A stretch of 7,833 nucleotides of DNA from Promethearchaeota archaeon (GCA_030612905.1 JAUWNA010000080.1:1-7833), one strand, 5' to 3'. Positions 1-5,688 are shown, counted from the stretch's first letter. The notes: generated from the sequence alone by a model not told the origin. Translations and numbers: made by a program.

Positions 1-47
1 GATGTAATATAAGAAAATATCGCGATTCAACATCAACATATTTTTGG

Positions 48-335
48 ATGGATCACAATTATAGATGTTATTCAAATTTTACTATTGAAGAGATTTCTCA
101 ATACGAGCAAACCCATACTAATAGAGCCATTTATGGAAACACACCATACAAACCTTTCCTGGTTTGGCTACTAAATACTAGATCACTAATGAAAGATCTT
201 AACTTTAATTATGAAGATCTCAACAATTATAAAACAAGTACAAATAAAAGCGCTATATGGAACGGTAAACCTACAAGGGCTTTTTTAAAATGGCTTTATG
301 ATCAGAAACAAACGAGAATTACCTCATTCAATTAA
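48..335 (+). CDS. Hypothetical protein with two copies of a ~31-residue motif; 5' end uncertain
   Basis: I do not recognise this family. The 95-residue protein is built from two ungapped copies of one unit, residues 11-41 and 53-83, offset by exactly 42 residues. Ten of 31 positions are identical: F11/F53, E14/E56, Y19/Y61, A27/A69, I28/I70, P33/P75, F37/F79, L38/L80, W40/W82 and L41/L83. K35/R77 and Y29/W71 are conservative. It is rich in Asn, Lys, Tyr and Trp, has no membrane segment or signal peptide, and is probably a small soluble protein. The ATG at 48 has no clear ribosome binding site. The frame stays open leftwards to the window edge with no stop in the 15 upstream codons, so this may be the C-terminal end of a longer repeat protein. 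A faint third copy may sit there: an Ile and a Trp fall in phase, and nothing else does convincingly. The gene is convergent with nadA. Confidence 0.6.
   Translation: MDHNYRCYSNFTIEEISQYEQTHTNRAIYGNTPYKPFLVWLLNTRSLMKDLNFNYEDLNNYKTSTNKSAIWNGKPTRAFLKWLYDQKQTRITSFN
78..296 (+). repeat. Internal protein repeat (two units, 42-residue period)
   Basis: Two copies of a coding motif lie at 78-170 and 204-296. The shared pattern is F-x2-E-[ED]-[IL]-x-[QN]-Y at the start, then A-I-[YW], a Pro four residues after the Ala-Ile pair's end, and finally [KR]-x-F-L-x-W-L. The aromatic and leucine pattern suggests a short helical module. The nucleotide copies have diverged, so the duplication is old and held at protein level. 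Confidence 0.7.
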
Positions 336-352
336 AAAAAACTTCTTTTTTT
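334..352. terminator. Bidirectional oligo-A/oligo-T terminator between convergent genes
   Basis: Eight A (334-341), a CTTC spacer and seven T (346-352) form a tiny symmetric element. Read on the plus strand, the T7 ends the small repeat-protein gene. Read on the minus strand, the A8 becomes a T8 just past the nadA stop. Archaeal RNA polymerase stops at oligo-T, so one element can serve both genes. Confidence 0.6.
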
Positions 353-356
353 AGAT

Positions 357-1298
357 CTAAGAAAAACGCAACATTTTTTCAATTGGATTTAACGCTCGTT
401 TAGCAATTTCAGACGGAACTTTTACTTCAAATGTTGGATCATCTAAGTGTTCGAGAACATATTTTGTCAATTCAATTGTATTCTTCTTCATGTTATAACA
501 GATCATTTTGTCTTTCGCGAGATAAAACTTTTTATTTGGAAAATCTTGAGCCATTCTTTCTAACAATCCTAACTCCGTTCCGATAATAAATTGAGTTTCT
601 TCTGAAGGACTTTTTTTAACCCTATTATACATTTGAGCTGTCGACCCTACAAAATCAGCAAGGTGTCGAACTTCCCTTTCGCATTCCGGGTGCACAAGAA
701 ATTTAGCGGTGGTGTGTTCTTGCCTTATTTTTTTAACATCTTCAACAGTTAATAAAGTATGAACGTAACAGTGACCTTGCGGGGGGCTTTTAATGCATTT
801 TATATGCGATTTTTCTTCGACATAATCTCCTAGATTCGCATCGGGGCCGAATAATACTGCCTTTGTATTGAATTCTGAACTGATTCTTTTTACGATTTTA
901 ACTGCGTTTGACGATGTACAACAAATATCGGATTCTGCTTTAACTGCAGCTGTACTGTTTACGTAAGTTACAAATGGGAGTCCTGGATTTTCCAATTTGA
1001 ATTTCTTAACCATATTTTCGTCCAAAAAAGCAGCCATGGGACAACAAGCTTCTGAACTAGGTAATAATACGTGTTTATCTTGGTTCAAAATCGACGCTGT
1101 TTCTGCCATAAAATCTACGCCTGCAAAAATAATATACTCCGTGTTAGCTTCTTTTGCAAGTTTAGACAATCCAAGTGAATCACCTAAATGATCAGCAACT
1201 TCCTGAATTTCGATAGGCTGGTAATAATGAGCAAGTAAAATTACATCGTTTTGCTTTTTTAATTTTAAAACATCTTCTTGTATTTGGTTTAGCGTCAT
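357..1298 (-). CDS. nadA: Quinolinate synthase NadA
   Basis: NadA is the cytosolic [4Fe-4S] enzyme that condenses iminoaspartate with dihydroxyacetone phosphate to give quinolinate, the de novo precursor of NAD. The 313 residues match the compact archaeal/Thermotoga form. Visible family motifs are AHYYQ (23-27), GDS (39-41), MAET (64-67), ACCPMA (84-89), CTSSNAV (127-133), GHCYVH (175-180), HPEC (203-206), GST (218-220), TELG (241-244) and a late Cys in KMICYNMKK (264-272). The three cluster ligands should be C86, C177 and C267; their spacing of 91 and 90 residues fits the threefold pseudo-symmetric fold. C85 beside C86 replaces the usual Gly. No nadB or nadC is in view. The ATG at 1298 follows an A-rich stretch without a Shine-Dalgarno, and a TATAAT at about -26 to -31 (1324-1329, minus strand) fits a leaderless or very short-leader transcript. 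It diverges from a Nudix fusion gene. Confidence 0.97.
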   Translation of the reverse strand: MTLNQIQEDVLKLKKQNDVILLAHYYQPIEIQEVADHLGDSLGLSKLAKEANTEYIIFAGVDFMAETASILNQDKHVLLPSSEACCPMAAFLDENMVKKFKLENPGLPFVTYVNSTAAVKAESDICCTSSNAVKIVKRISSEFNTKAVLFGPDANLGDYVEEKSHIKCIKSPPQGHCYVHTLLTVEDVKKIRQEHTTAKFLVHPECEREVRHLADFVGSTAQMYNRVKKSPSEETQFIIGTELGLLERMAQDFPNKKFYLAKDKMICYNMKKNTIELTKYVLEHLDDPTFEVKVPSEIAKRALNPIEKMLRFS

Positions 1299-1396
1299 CT
1301 TTTTTTTTAATATTTTCTATTAGATTATAGTAATTTTTTTACCTAACACAAAATTAAAATATTTAATATAATTTAATTGAATTTATAATATTTTTA
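1299..1396. promoter_or_regulatory. Divergent promoter region, nadA / Nudix fusion gene
   Basis: These 98 bp, almost all A and T, separate two divergent starts. A minus-strand TATAAT at 1324-1329 would serve nadA, and a plus-strand TTTAATATA at 1362-1370 lies about 30 bp before the ATG at 1397. Both distances suit leaderless archaeal transcripts. Weak A/T-only dyads occur (ATTAAA 1353-1358 with TTTAAT 1362-1367; AATTAAA 1352-1358 with TTTAATT 1372-1378), but such dyads are cheap in this composition. The boxes are matched by eye only. Confidence 0.45.
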
Positions 1397-3088
1397 ATGT
1401 TGGATCTTATGAGTGAAATTCTACAATTTATCTATAAAGAAGAGTTTTGGTTTATTAGTGCGTTCATAAATACTATTAAAATTAATACTGAATTAAAAAG
1501 TAAAGAAATTGAGAATCTTATTAAAAACAAATTCCAAAACTTAAAGGACGAGGATATATACAAAAAAGAACTTAAAGAAGATTTATTTGAATTAATTAGG
1601 AATATTTCTATTAAATGTAGTTGGGTCACCTGCTTATCTAATTTTCCCTATAAAGACGAAAATTCTGAAAGAGACTATAATACGTTAGGATATTTCCAAT
1701 TTGAAGTAGAATATTATAAAGATAATCCTTCTAAAAAAGAATCTATAAAACCGATGCTAATTCAGCAAGTACCTTTTATTCTTTTAAAAATTTTAAAAGA
1801 ATTTAATAATAAAGCTGAGAACATGGGTCTTTATTTCGATACAGAAAGCCCTATTTATATCTTTGTTACTTCCAATAAAACCAAACCCAGCGATATAATT
1901 TGGAATCCAGAAAATATTGAAAAATATAAGAAGGTAATAGGGTATTGGACAGAAATATATTCGGGGCAGTGGGATGATTATTCGGAAACTTTATTTAACA
2001 AACGAATTCAAAATAATTTATCTAACAGGCTCTCAGAACTACATTTTATACGAAGGAACTCTGGATTTGTTTATATGGCTGAAGAAAATTACGAAAAATT
2101 CTTTGAATCCTATATGAAAGAATTTGTACTTGATCCTACTCCAAAAATGAGAGCAATATTATTTTCGCTACGCTCGATAAATGAATCGCTAGATATATTG
2201 TTTTTGAAAACACAAACGCAAGCGTTTCAAGATTTAAACACAATAGCGAAAAAGATAAGGTTGCTAAGAACACAGAGGGGTATGATTCAAACGACTTTAA
2301 GCGCAATATATAACGAATTAGATTATAATAGAAGACAACACTATACACGCGTGTTAAAACTTCTGTTAAATGAATTTGAAGTAACTAATATCGTGGATCG
2401 CATAAATGTAAAATTTACTTCAATATACGATGTAATGGAAGACTTACATCGGAAAAAAAGCCAAGAAAATCAAAAAAGAACAGAAAGGGGCGTTAATTTA
2501 TTAAACCTGCTTTTTGGGGCTGGAATTTTGGCTGACTTAGCTGGAGTTGTAATGATATGGTTAAATCTACAACAAGGGACTATTAACACTTCCGTGTTAA
2601 ATGGGTCTATTGCCGCGATTATAATAGGGATTTTACTTGCTACAATTGGCTATTATTTGTATATAAGACTACAAACAGAAAAATCAGAAGTTGGGAAAAC
2701 TGTTGATGCTGTAATCGAGGATCGAGAAGGAAACATTATCTTAATCAAAAGAAAGTATCCACCGTTCAAGAATTTTTATGCGCTCCCTGGTGGATTTATA
2801 GAAAAAGGAGAAAAACCAATCGATGCCTTGGTAAGGGAAGTTAAGGAAGAGACTAATCTAAAAGTAGAAGTTAAGTCTAAAATTGGTTTTTACACTGAAG
2901 AAGGACGAGATCCCAGAGGAAATATACATTCGATAGCTTACAAGTGTTCAATTATTGGAGATATCTCCGAATTGAGAAGCGGAGATGACTCTAAAAAAGT
3001 AGAGATAATACACAAAGGAAAATTGAAAGATATAAATTTAGCTTTCGATCATAAAAAAATTCTTGAAGACGCAAAGCTCTTCAAATAA
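1397..3088 (+). CDS. Two-helix membrane protein with C-terminal Nudix (ADP-ribose pyrophosphatase-like) domain
   Basis: The 563-residue protein has three parts. Residues 1-365 are a soluble alpha/beta and helical region I do not recognise, with long charged helices at about 250-365. Residues about 367-390 and 402-424 are two membrane helices joined by a short uncharged loop. Basic flanks (351-365 and 424-434) put both ends in the cytosol. This resembles the CorA-type 2-TM layout, but I see no GMN signature, so ion transport is not supported. Residues about 435-563 are a Nudix domain whose box runs from G466 through E472, R480, E481, E484 and E485 to L488; only the box's last Gly is changed (N487). 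The neighbouring PPFK, ALPGG, RDPRG and LAFDH..IL segments recall archaeal ADP-ribose pyrophosphatases, which cleave ADP-ribose to AMP and ribose-5-phosphate. The frame has a stop upstream (1364-1366), and ATG 1397 is the first Met. It is divergent from nadA. Confidence 0.88.
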   Translation: MLDLMSEILQFIYKEEFWFISAFINTIKINTELKSKEIENLIKNKFQNLKDEDIYKKELKEDLFELIRNISIKCSWVTCLSNFPYKDENSERDYNTLGYFQFEVEYYKDNPSKKESIKPMLIQQVPFILLKILKEFNNKAENMGLYFDTESPIYIFVTSNKTKPSDIIWNPENIEKYKKVIGYWTEIYSGQWDDYSETLFNKRIQNNLSNRLSELHFIRRNSGFVYMAEENYEKFFESYMKEFVLDPTPKMRAILFSLRSINESLDILFLKTQTQAFQDLNTIAKKIRLLRTQRGMIQTTLSAIYNELDYNRRQHYTRVLKLLLNEFEVTNIVDRINVKFTSIYDVMEDLHRKKSQENQKRTERGVNLLNLLFGAGILADLAGVVMIWLNLQQGTINTSVLNGSIAAIIIGILLATIGYYLYIRLQTEKSEVGKTVDAVIEDREGNIILIKRKYPPFKNFYALPGGFIEKGEKPIDALVREVKEETNLKVEVKSKIGFYTEEGRDPRGNIHSIAYKCSIIGDISELRSGDDSKKVEIIHKGKLKDINLAFDHKKILEDAKLFK

Positions 3089-3090
3089 TC

Positions 3091-3111
3091 TTTTTTTATT
3101 TATTTTTAATT
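3091..3111 (+). terminator. Oligo-T terminator after the Nudix fusion gene
   Basis: A T7 run starts three bases after the stop, followed by further T runs to 3111. This is a typical archaeal intrinsic stop. Positions 3099-3111 also carry a 13-mer, TTTATTTTTAATT, that recurs twice at 5618-5646. Confidence 0.6.
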
Positions 3112-3127
3112 ACAATAAGTTTATTAT

Positions 3128-3161
3128 TATTGCTTTAATTCTACATTTTCAAAAAGCAATA
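3128..3161. promoter_or_regulatory. 9-bp inverted repeat upstream of the carbonic anhydrase gene
   Basis: TATTGCTTT (3128-3136) and AAAGCAATA (3153-3161) are perfect inverted copies with a 16-nt spacer, ending 16 nt before the ATG at 3178. The arms include G and C, unlike most dyads in this AT-rich sequence. A possible TATA element (TTTATTATT, about 3119-3127) abuts the left arm, so it could be an operator over the promoter or a hairpin in the leader. A purine-rich GAAGAG (3169-3174) lies just before the start. Confidence 0.45.
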
Positions 3162-3177
3162 TAATTGTGAAGAGATA

Positions 3178-3711
3178 ATGCCATTAATTATACCAAGCCC
3201 TAGAACGGGAAAAGTACCCCAAATTCACGAATCAGTATTCATAGCACCAACTGCAGTAATTATTGGAAATGTAACGATTGGTGAAGGAAGTAATATCTGG
3301 TTTGGAGCAGTCCTCCGCGGAGATTGGGGTACGATTATCATTGGAAAAAATACAAGTATTCAAGAAAATGTTACTATTCACAACGAAGTAGGATCCACTG
3401 TAGAAATCGGCGATAATTGTATAGTTGGTCATCACGCTATGGTGCATGGACCTTGCACAATTGGGAACGGTTGTTTGGTTGGAATAGGCTCTAATGTGCT
3501 ACATCGATCTAAATTGGGGGACGGCTCGATCTTAGGCGCAGGAGCTGTTTTAGTTGGAAAGGAAATTCCCCCGAGAACTTTAGCTGTTGGCGTTCCCGCC
3601 AAAATTAAGAAACAACTACCCCAAACTGGCAAATTGGAGGGGATAAAATCTGCTGGAGTTTATGCAGACAATGGCAAATTGTTTAAAGACTTTTTTGAAA
3701 AGAATTCTTAA
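3178..3711 (+). CDS. Gamma-class carbonic anhydrase (CamH-like, left-handed beta-helix)
   Basis: Gamma carbonic anhydrases hydrate CO2 to bicarbonate as cytosolic trimers, with metal sites at the subunit interfaces. The 177 residues show hexapeptide repeats from about residue 20 to 140, the signature of a left-handed beta-helix. Metal-ligand histidines are expected at H68 (in TIHN), H85 (in VGHH) and H90 (in VHG). The conserved R47 and D49 (in LRGD) and Q62 (in SIQEN) are also present. The long acidic loop of the Methanosarcina Cam enzyme is absent, so this belongs to the short CamH-like group. Some members of that group have weak or untested activity, so the reaction is inferred from the family. 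The C-terminal stretch after IPPRT, with GVPAKIKK, closes the domain as in relatives. It appears to be a single-gene unit. ATG 3178 gives the usual N-terminus just before the first helix turn. Confidence 0.9.
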   Translation: MPLIIPSPRTGKVPQIHESVFIAPTAVIIGNVTIGEGSNIWFGAVLRGDWGTIIIGKNTSIQENVTIHNEVGSTVEIGDNCIVGHHAMVHGPCTIGNGCLVGIGSNVLHRSKLGDGSILGAGAVLVGKEIPPRTLAVGVPAKIKKQLPQTGKLEGIKSAGVYADNGKLFKDFFEKNS

Positions 3712-3840
3712 CAAATTAAACTCTAAAACTTATTCTTTTTACTTAATTCCTTTAAATCATTTGTCCTTTGATGTCTAATCCTACCTTGATATTATATTAT
3801 TTTAATATTTTTTCTAATTAAAAATGGACTAGCTCTAATA

Positions 3841-3848
3841 TTTATATA
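3841..3848 (+). promoter_or_regulatory. TATA box for the membrane protein gene
   Basis: TTTATATA matches the archaeal box A closely. Transcription would start about 25 bp downstream, near 3870, leaving a leader of about 40 nt before the ATG at 3913. The 201-bp spacer around it (3712-3912) holds no gene I can support. It has weak T runs (3736-3740, 3808-3813) that could end the carbonic anhydrase transcript. A short dyad in the predicted leader (AAGATT 3861-3866 with AATCTT 3876-3881) is followed by a run of 12 A from 3887. Confidence 0.5.
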
Positions 3849-3897
3849 CTTAAAAGAACTAAGATTAAATATAGAAATCTTTAAACAAAAAAAAAAA

Positions 3898-3912
3898 ATG
3901 AGCTTGATTTAA
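3898..3912 (+). other. Four-codon upstream mini-ORF abutting the membrane protein start
   Basis: ATG-AGC-TTG-ATT-TAA sits directly after the A run and in the same frame as the gene. Its stop touches the ATG at 3913 with no gap. It could be a leader that feeds re-initiating ribosomes to the gene, or a chance ATG. Confidence 0.25.
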
Positions 3913-4434
3913 ATGAATTTTATAAAAACTTTTATAATTTCTCTAGCAATCTATTTGGGCTTGAATACAGTCTTTACGCTAATTGCGGTGTTTACAGTCG
4001 CTGGTTTCCCTACAACTGATATTATGCTAATTATAACAATGATTTTTGCGCCAATCTTTACCTTTCCAGGGGCTGCATGGTCCACAAATGGGATAATACC
4101 ATTATTAACATCTACTGACTTTTTCACTGATTTTATGCTATTTCTAGGTTTAGTGATCCCTCCATTAGTTACAGTAATCGTAGCTTCATTCTTAGGAGAT
4201 AATAACAAAACCGTTTTTGGAGCCTGGCTCTTAACTGCCTTAATAACTAGTGTAGTATATGTTATACTTTTAGGAACAGGTCAATTAGTATCTTCCTATT
4301 TAGCGATTGATTGGTTTGGTAAAGTAGCATCTTACGGCGAATTAGGTACGATTTTGGTTGTTTTTACAGCCGGAATTGCTAATGGATTGTTCTATGGTTG
4401 TGTAGCCTACATAATCACTAAAGAAGGTCTTTAG
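3913..4434 (+). CDS. Multi-pass membrane protein of unknown function
   Basis: I do not recognise this family. The 173 residues are mostly hydrophobic, with about five predicted membrane helices: 4-30, 35-54, 74-94, 101-121 and 144-167. Charged residues are few and fall in the turns, for example GDNNK at 95-99 and TKEG at the C-terminus. The second segment contains a Pro-Gly pair (52-53), and a conserved-looking polar stretch AAWSTNG (54-60) follows. The last helix is Gly-rich (AGIANGLFYG, 153-162), suggesting tight helix packing. No catalytic motif, metal site or transporter signature is visible. A stop-ATG junction precedes the start codon. It has its own promoter candidate and a T-rich terminator, so it is likely transcribed alone and is convergent with the E1-like gene. 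Confidence 0.85.
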   Translation: MNFIKTFIISLAIYLGLNTVFTLIAVFTVAGFPTTDIMLIITMIFAPIFTFPGAAWSTNGIIPLLTSTDFFTDFMLFLGLVIPPLVTVIVASFLGDNNKTVFGAWLLTALITSVVYVILLGTGQLVSSYLAIDWFGKVASYGELGTILVVFTAGIANGLFYGCVAYIITKEGL

Positions 4435-4458
4435 ACTCGTATTAAAATTTAAAATCTA

Positions 4459-4483
4459 TTTTTTTTCTATTTTTCTTTTTTTT
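4459..4483 (+). terminator. T-rich terminator after the membrane protein gene
   Basis: Runs of eight, five and eight T (4459-4466, 4470-4474, 4476-4483) follow the stop at 4434 and lie just before the end of the convergent minus-strand gene. The minus strand has only short T4 runs here, so this element mainly serves the plus strand. Confidence 0.65.
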
Positions 4484-4489
4484 AATAAC

Positions 4490-5233
4490 CTATTTTGAGC
4501 ACATGCAATTTTCGCTTTTGACAATATCTATTGTATTAAACAATAAATCTAAAAGATTAACTATAAGTAGCTTATTTTCTAAATTAGGTAACCCTAAAGT
4601 AGTTTTAATTACCTCCAAAGCCTCTAAAGTGCCTAGAATGCCTGGTGTGACGCCAATTACTGGTAAAGGCCCTTCTGAAGAATCAAAAGTATCCGGTTGA
4701 TTGAAAACGCATTCATAACAAGCAGTTTTTTTAGGGTTTATTGTAATTATTTGCCCGAAAAAATCTTTAATTCCAGCAATTACGGCTTTAATATTATATT
4801 CTATTGCAACTTTATTTACTAAAAATTTAGTTTCAAAATTATCGCTACAATCAACGATAAAATCTTTGTCTTTAATATACTTCTTAATAGAATTTTCATC
4901 TAAATAATCGTTATATGCTTTTATTTCTACTTCAGAATTAAGATTAGATAACCTCTCTTTTGCAGCGTGCGCTTTCCCCTCTCCAACTTGAGCTTCATTG
5001 TAAAGTATTTGTCTTTGAAGATTGGAAATTGATAAAGTGTCGTTGTCAATGATAGTCAATTCTTTTATTCCAGCAGCAACAATATAAAGAGCAAAAGGAG
5101 AACCTAAACCTCCCGCACCGATCTGTAATACTCTAACTTTCGACAATTTTTCTTGTCCAACTTCTCCAATAGAAGGGGATAATATCTGCCTTGAATATCT
5201 CTTTTTTTGACTTTCAGTAAGAATTTTTTTCAC
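4490..5233 (-). CDS. E1-like adenylyltransferase of the MoeB/ThiF/HesA family
   Basis: Members bind ATP and adenylate the C-terminal Gly-Gly of a ubiquitin-like or sulfur-carrier protein (MoaD, ThiS, SAMP or Urm1 type). The 247 residues match MoeB/ThiF length, with no added rhodanese domain. Seen are RYSRQIL (12-18, arginine finger), the nucleotide loop GAGGLG (39-44), IDND (62-65), SNLQRQ (70-75), GKA (86-88) and DCSDN (128-132). Zinc ligands are C172/C175 and C243/C245; the second pair is CxC rather than the usual CxxC. The crossover-loop Cys used for thioester or persulfide chemistry is missing: the segment reads SSEGPLPVIG (185-194). It starts with GTG inside the stop of the Roadblock gene (4-bp overlap), so the two are probably translationally coupled. 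No carrier-protein gene is in view, so molybdopterin, thiamine, tRNA-thiolation or protein-tagging roles remain open. Confidence 0.92.
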   Translation of the reverse strand: MKKILTESQKKRYSRQILSPSIGEVGQEKLSKVRVLQIGAGGLGSPFALYIVAAGIKELTIIDNDTLSISNLQRQILYNEAQVGEGKAHAAKERLSNLNSEVEIKAYNDYLDENSIKKYIKDKDFIVDCSDNFETKFLVNKVAIEYNIKAVIAGIKDFFGQIITINPKKTACYECVFNQPDTFDSSEGPLPVIGVTPGILGTLEALEVIKTTLGLPNLENKLLIVNLLDLLFNTIDIVKSENCMCSK

Positions 5234-5601
5234 ACCTCTACTATATTTTTAATAATTTTAACACATTCCTCAACTTCAATAAGCAGTAACCCTAAGTCAA
5301 TGTCAAGCTCAAGCAATGCTGCAAAAATTATTTCAGTACTAATTATAAAAACAATTAATTGATAATCGTTAAATTCTACTGTCAAATTAACGATTTTATC
5401 TTGTAACGTAATTATCGCTGTTTCCATAGCTCCAAACATGGTTGCCGCCATCGCACCAAATTTACGCTCTTCAACATATCTAGGTAACCTGGAGATAATT
5501 GTTAAACCGTTTTTATTTACTATAACAGTACCAATAATTCCATTCACTAATTCCAATTTATCCAGTTCCTTATTAACGCTTTCAGTTTTTAACGATTCCA
5601 T
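5230..5601 (-). CDS. Roadblock/LC7 (MglB-like) domain protein
   Basis: Roadblock/LC7 proteins are small dimeric scaffolds that bind Ras-like GTPases or dynein-type complexes; MglB, for example, regulates the GTPase MglA. The 123 residues follow the family layout: an N-terminal helix (about 5-16), a first hairpin with GIIGTVIVNKNGLTI (21-35), a central helix around FGAMAATMFGAMETA (48-62), two further strands (about 69-88) and a C-terminal helix-strand-helix ending near 120. The Gly-Leu-Gly-type turn before the last strand appears as DLGLLLIEV (102-110). It has no membrane segment, so it should be cytosolic. It leads a two-gene operon with the E1-like gene, and a TGA/GTG overlap at 5230-5233 makes co-translation very likely. 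No GTPase gene is in the window. The start has no Shine-Dalgarno and is preceded by an AT-rich spacer with repeats. Confidence 0.87.
   Translation of the reverse strand: MESLKTESVNKELDKLELVNGIIGTVIVNKNGLTIISRLPRYVEERKFGAMAATMFGAMETAIITLQDKIVNLTVEFNDYQLIVFIISTEIIFAALLELDIDLGLLLIEVEECVKIIKNIVEV
5234..5238 (-). promoter_or_regulatory. Shine-Dalgarno-like GAGGT abutting the GTG start of the E1-like gene
   Basis: GAGGT lies directly against GTG with no spacer, inside the last codons of the upstream gene. Normal spacing is several nucleotides. The overlap with the upstream TGA suggests that terminating ribosomes restart here. No later ATG or GTG would keep the conserved N-terminus. Confidence 0.4.
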
Positions 5602-5617
5602 CTTTTTATTGAGATTG

Positions 5618-5646
5618 TTTATTTTTAATTCTCTTTATTTTTAATT
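5618..5646. repeat. Tandem 13-bp repeat TTTATTTTTAATT, 16-bp period
   Basis: Identical 13-mers at 5618-5630 and 5634-5646 lie just upstream of the Roadblock gene start. A relaxed copy is at 5673-5688 (14 of 16 matching the 5631-5646 unit). The same 13-mer occurs at 3099-3111. On the minus strand the unit reads AATTAAAAATAAA, resembling a TATA or A-tract element. Low complexity means chance is possible. Confidence 0.5.
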
Positions 5647-5688
5647 ATTCTTTTTAAATTTATTAATTTACTCTCTTTGTTTTTAATG

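Noticed and set aside
997..1191. A 64-codon plus-strand frame inside nadA
   Set aside because: It lies wholly within nadA, on the opposite strand, over residues that encode conserved NadA motifs; it is a by-product of that coding sequence.
1352..1378. A/T-only inverted repeats in the nadA/Nudix spacer
   Set aside because: The arms contain only A and T in an almost pure A/T stretch, so they are expected by chance and are not claimed as an operator.
1397..3088. Calling the membrane part a CorA magnesium channel
   Set aside because: The two-helix layout is similar, but the GMN signature that defines CorA is absent and the N-terminal region is unrecognised.
3712..3912. Possible small RNA or tRNA in the 201-bp spacer
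   Set aside because: I found no cloverleaf, no TψC-like GTTC box, and no long GC-bearing stem; only weak dyads and a TATA box are visible.
3951..4208. An 85-codon minus-strand frame opposite the membrane protein
   Set aside because: The plus strand gives a coherent multi-helix protein with a promoter and terminator; the antisense product has no recognisable feature.
4490..5601. A full ubiquitin-like conjugation cluster around the E1-like gene
   Set aside because: No E2, E3, deubiquitinase or Gly-Gly-ending modifier is encoded nearby, so only the Roadblock link is supported.
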